Assembly (NCBI GenBank): GCA_047630175.1
Contig: JBLHVI010000018.1
Coordinates: forward strand, 1-52,533
Length of the DNA stretch: 52,533 nt
Direction: 5' to 3'
Origin: UBA4582 sp047630175
GTDB taxonomy: Bacteria; Pseudomonadota; Gammaproteobacteria; Pseudomonadales; Azotimanducaceae
Shown: in pieces, positions 50,456-52,533 of the stretch
How the letters are laid out: each line of letters opens with the position of its first letter
Numbering within the stretch: position 1 is the first letter of the stretch
The notes under the pieces: generated by a model
Told to the model about the DNA's origin: nothing
The model's database searches: none
Seen by the model: the letters and a program-made list of their open reading frames with translations, nothing else
Translations under genes and position numbers: made by a program

Positions 50456-51616
50456 CTACACCTCGTTGAACAGTCGCTCGATATCGGCGAGCAGTGAGTC
50501 TTTGAGCGTTAATCTATCAAGCCAAGCGGCGGGTATGCCGTGATCACCATCAAAACCAAAATGTGCGCCACAGGCAGCACCCAGCATGATGGCACGACCA
50601 CAATTGTCGCCACCGGCTAAAATGTTTTGGCGCATGGCTTGTGCAAAAGAAGTTGCCGATCGCAGGTTATACAGCACGCTAGCGACGCCGCAGCCCAGAT
50701 CACAGTTCAAACCATATTTGCTGGTGACCTCGCTTACCGACGCCGTCTCATTAAGTACCGCCGTCAGATGCTCACGGGTGGTCGCTGATGCGGCCTTCAG
50801 TCCCGCAGCAATGGCTGCCTCAACGGGTTGGCCAAGTATCAGTTCGCGAAGCGTAGCGGCGCTTACCTGACCATAGTCGATAGCCCGCGGTGCATTGTTA
50901 GTCACCTTTATCGCGCTGGTCACCATGTCGTTGAGCTCGGTGTTTTCTAGCTGGCGGGCGACCAACACCGGTAGCTTGCTGATGGCGGGCAGTTGTTCGT
51001 CATGCGCACCCGGATAGTCGCTGGTGCTTTCCAAGGCAGCAACCAGCGCTAGTGCATAGGTGCGACTGTCTTGCGGGTGTGGCAAAGACAACGCCATTTT
51101 AGTGACTGCATCGGTGAGGGCGGTGCCTTGATAGCGTTTGGCGGCGGCCAAAACCCGGGTCATCACCGAGGCGCGCTGTTTTTCATCGCCAGCAAACGGA
51201 ATTTTTCCAGCCAGTACTAGCTGCTCGCGTTCGTTGTTGTAGAGAGTGTCTAGCGTCTGCCGAGTGGGTCGATCGATGTAACCTGCGAAACTACCGCCAT
51301 AGCCAAAATGGCTCCTGAAGGCCTCTTGATAGTGCATACGGTCATACTGGCCCCGAGTGGCAGACATAGATATGAGCATGACTCTGGTTTGTTCACCATA
51401 ATGCGAGAGGTCTCCTGCTGTTTTACCGCCATGCGCAAAGTAGCCGACGTTGCCGCTAAAATCAGACACCGACGGTGTGCGGAACTCGGGTACTTCGGGC
51501 GCCAGTTCTGTCAGTCGCTGCTGGCTGTATAGCCAGTGCAGACCCATGGTGGCGGCATCGGCAACAAGGGCGCCGATAATGGCATTCTTACCGCGCTGGA
51601 TAGCGTCTGAGTTCAT
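50456..51616 (-). CDS. ADP-ribosylglycohydrolase family protein, J1-crystallin type
   Basis: 386 residues. GALVADAATMGLHWLYSQQRL at the N-terminus and NILAGGDNCGRAIMLGAACGAHFG near the C-terminus follow the DraG/ARH fold. Magnesium ligands are altered: the TDDT motif of DraG is replaced around AGDLSHYGEQTRVML and the second Asp of DTD is lost in GGDNC. The sequence pattern (LHWLY, LSHYGEQT) recalls the J1-crystallin branch. Such proteins may bind but not hydrolyse ADP-ribose; activity cannot be claimed. Convergent with the DTW fusion gene. Confidence 0.82.
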   Translation of the reverse strand: MNSDAIQRGKNAIIGALVADAATMGLHWLYSQQRLTELAPEVPEFRTPSVSDFSGNVGYFAHGGKTAGDLSHYGEQTRVMLISMSATRGQYDRMHYQEAFRSHFGYGGSFAGYIDRPTRQTLDTLYNNEREQLVLAGKIPFAGDEKQRASVMTRVLAAAKRYQGTALTDAVTKMALSLPHPQDSRTYALALVAALESTSDYPGAHDEQLPAISKLPVLVARQLENTELNDMVTSAIKVTNNAPRAIDYGQVSAATLRELILGQPVEAAIAAGLKAASATTREHLTAVLNETASVSEVTSKYGLNCDLGCGVASVLYNLRSATSFAQAMRQNILAGGDNCGRAIMLGAACGAHFGFDGDHGIPAAWLDRLTLKDSLLADIERLFNEV

Positions 51617-51691
51617 GATGTCCTCACTCGTTAAAAAGTATTAGTGAAAAGATGTAGGCTAGAAAGTTCCGGTGCAACAGAGCATCGTGTT

Positions 51692-52171
51692 TTAGTCACT
51701 CGCTGGTGCTGCGTGTATCGGGTCGATCCAATGCAAACCGTTAGGGTCTTCGACAACGGGAATGTCTAGATTGACGACCACAGATTCCTGGTCACTGCGC
51801 ACCAGAATGCATTCTAACGGTTGATCGCCGCCCGCATTGATCTCCTGATGTGGCACGTAAGGGGGTATAAAAATGAAGTCGCCGGGGCCAGCTTCAGCAA
51901 CAAACTCAAGTTGTTCACCCCAGCGCATACGTGCTTTGCCGCTGAGGACGTAAATAATGCTCTCCAATGCCCCATGATGGTGGACGCCGGTCTTGGCGTG
52001 GGGGTGTATCTGCACCGTACCCGCCCAGAGTTTTTGTGCCCCAGCTGTTGCGAAATTGATCGCAGCGGCGCGGTTCATACCCGCTGTCTGTGGTGTATTA
52101 CTGTCTAGGTGATCACCGCTAATGACTTTGACGCCCGATGTTTTCCAGTCAACTGCTGTCATTTTGTTCAC
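51692..52171 (-). CDS. Cupin-domain protein
   Basis: 159 residues. TVQIHPHAKTGVHHHGALESIIYVLSGKARMRWGEQLEFVAEAGPGDFIFIPPYVPHQEINAG contains both cupin motifs, with the metal ligands H-x-H-H, E and the second His (PHQE). Small cytoplasmic beta-barrel; could be a dioxygenase, isomerase or sugar-binding protein. Upstream of the ADP-ribosylglycohydrolase homologue on the same strand, 75 bp apart. Confidence 0.88.
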   Translation of the reverse strand: MNKMTAVDWKTSGVKVISGDHLDSNTPQTAGMNRAAAINFATAGAQKLWAGTVQIHPHAKTGVHHHGALESIIYVLSGKARMRWGEQLEFVAEAGPGDFIFIPPYVPHQEINAGGDQPLECILVRSDQESVVVNLDIPVVEDPNGLHWIDPIHAAPASD

Positions 52172-52308
52172 TCTGTTGGAGTCCTCGCAACACCTTACCA
52201 GTGTTTATTGATTTTAATGAGTATCAGATATTTATTGATCGACAGCATCCTGCATTAAAATCGTCGCCGTTGTAACATATAGGGTTTACAAATCGGGGAA
52301 GTGGACGG

Positions 52309-52533
52309 GTGAACAAGGATCTGAAGAAGGTGGTGTGTGGGACAGTGCTGATGTTGCTTGCAGGCTGTAACCCAGCTAAACAAGCGGTATCGGTAGCTAC
52401 GACCGGGGTAGCTACGACCGGGGTAGCTACAACCAAGGTAACCGCAACCGACTATGCCACGCTGTTGACCGACTATGCCAACTGGCGTAATGAGGTCGAT
52501 CCTGTCGCCGCCACGTCGATGGGATACAGTCAG
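52309..52533 (+). CDS. DUF885-type lipoprotein, cut by the window end
   Basis: 75 codons from the GTG at 52309, open to the right edge. The start reads VNKDLKKVVCGTVLMLLAGC with a lipobox (LLAGC), then three Val-Ala-Thr-Thr-Gly/Lys repeats, then YATLLTDYANWRNEVDPVAATSMGY, the typical first helix of DUF885 proteins (metallo-carboxypeptidase-like, periplasmic). CGGGGAAG lies about 8 nt upstream of the start. Only the N-terminus is visible. Confidence 0.72.
   Translation, partial: MNKDLKKVVCGTVLMLLAGCNPAKQAVSVATTGVATTGVATTKVTATDYATLLTDYANWRNEVDPVAATSMGYSQ
52393..52437 (+). repeat. Three 15-bp tandem units in the DUF885 lipoprotein gene
   Basis: GTAGCTACGACCGGG twice (52393-52407, 52408-52422), then GTAGCTACAACCAAG (52423-52437). 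They code Val-Ala-Thr-Thr-Gly, the spacer behind the lipid anchor; in frame. Confidence 0.93.

Noticed and set aside
1..52533. Mobile elements, prophage, CRISPR, integron
   Set aside because: No transposase, integrase, phage structural gene, spaced direct-repeat array or attC-like site was found on either strand.

Overview
The window reads as chromosomal DNA of a free-living, probably marine or aquatic gammaproteobacterium near the Pseudomonadales/Cellvibrionales. This is inferred from gene content and order: dnaX-ybaB-recR-rnd-ycgL-ycgN, a pspF-divergent psp operon, mlaA followed by a PP2C/STAS regulator pair and dusA, and hrpA and gltX of normal length. Base composition and codon use look even throughout. 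I see no insertion sequence, integrase, prophage or CRISPR array.

Layout. 1-1.6 kb: end of a beta-propeller protein, tRNA-Ser(GGA) and the 4.5S SRP RNA (both minus). 1.6-6.1 kb: catabolic-type enzymes (luciferase-like monooxygenase, epoxide-hydrolase-like alpha/beta hydrolase, crotonase) around an exported chorismate mutase-cyclohexadienyl dehydratase fusion. 6.3-10.7 kb: phage-shock module, pspF divergent from pspA-pspB-pspC plus a GIN-domain protein and a second small membrane coiled-coil protein. 10.7-12 kb: GNAT acetyltransferase and glycerophosphodiesterase. 12-17.3 kb: DNA/RNA housekeeping operon from dnaX, which carries a complete programmed -1 frameshift site, to a small membrane protein after ycgN. 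17.5-21.8 kb: a large membrane VWA protein, then a MoxR ATPase with a CoxE-type VWA partner, closed by a strong terminator. 22-27.7 kb: DUF952 protein, CstA, lipoprotein amidohydrolase and a TcyP-like cystine carrier. 28.1-38.9 kb: hrpA, mlaA, a pseudo-receiver PP2C phosphatase with a STAS protein, a TerB-like protein, dusA, gltX and fghA. 39-46.4 kb: nitronate monooxygenase divergent from a PadR regulator across a near-perfect operator, a cyclophilin with two beta-repeat domains, a TesB-like thioesterase, an ACAD10-type phosphotransferase, a Gfo/Idh/MocA oxidoreductase and a split-barrel lipoprotein. 46.7 kb to the end: phytanoyl-CoA dioxygenase with a coupled small protein, an alpha/beta hydrolase, a C40-peptidase-like/DTW fusion, a J1-crystallin-type ADP-ribosylglycohydrolase homologue, a cupin and the start of a DUF885 lipoprotein.

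No single large novel island stands out. The most unusual items are domain fusions (AroQ-gamma/PheC; C40-like/DTW; cyclophilin/beta-repeat), the 16-bp tandem array ahead of pspA, the phosphatase/STAS pair with a receiver lacking every phosphorylation residue, and a striking number of short perfect or near-perfect tandem duplications (12, 15, 16, 19, 20 and 24 bp units) in and between genes.
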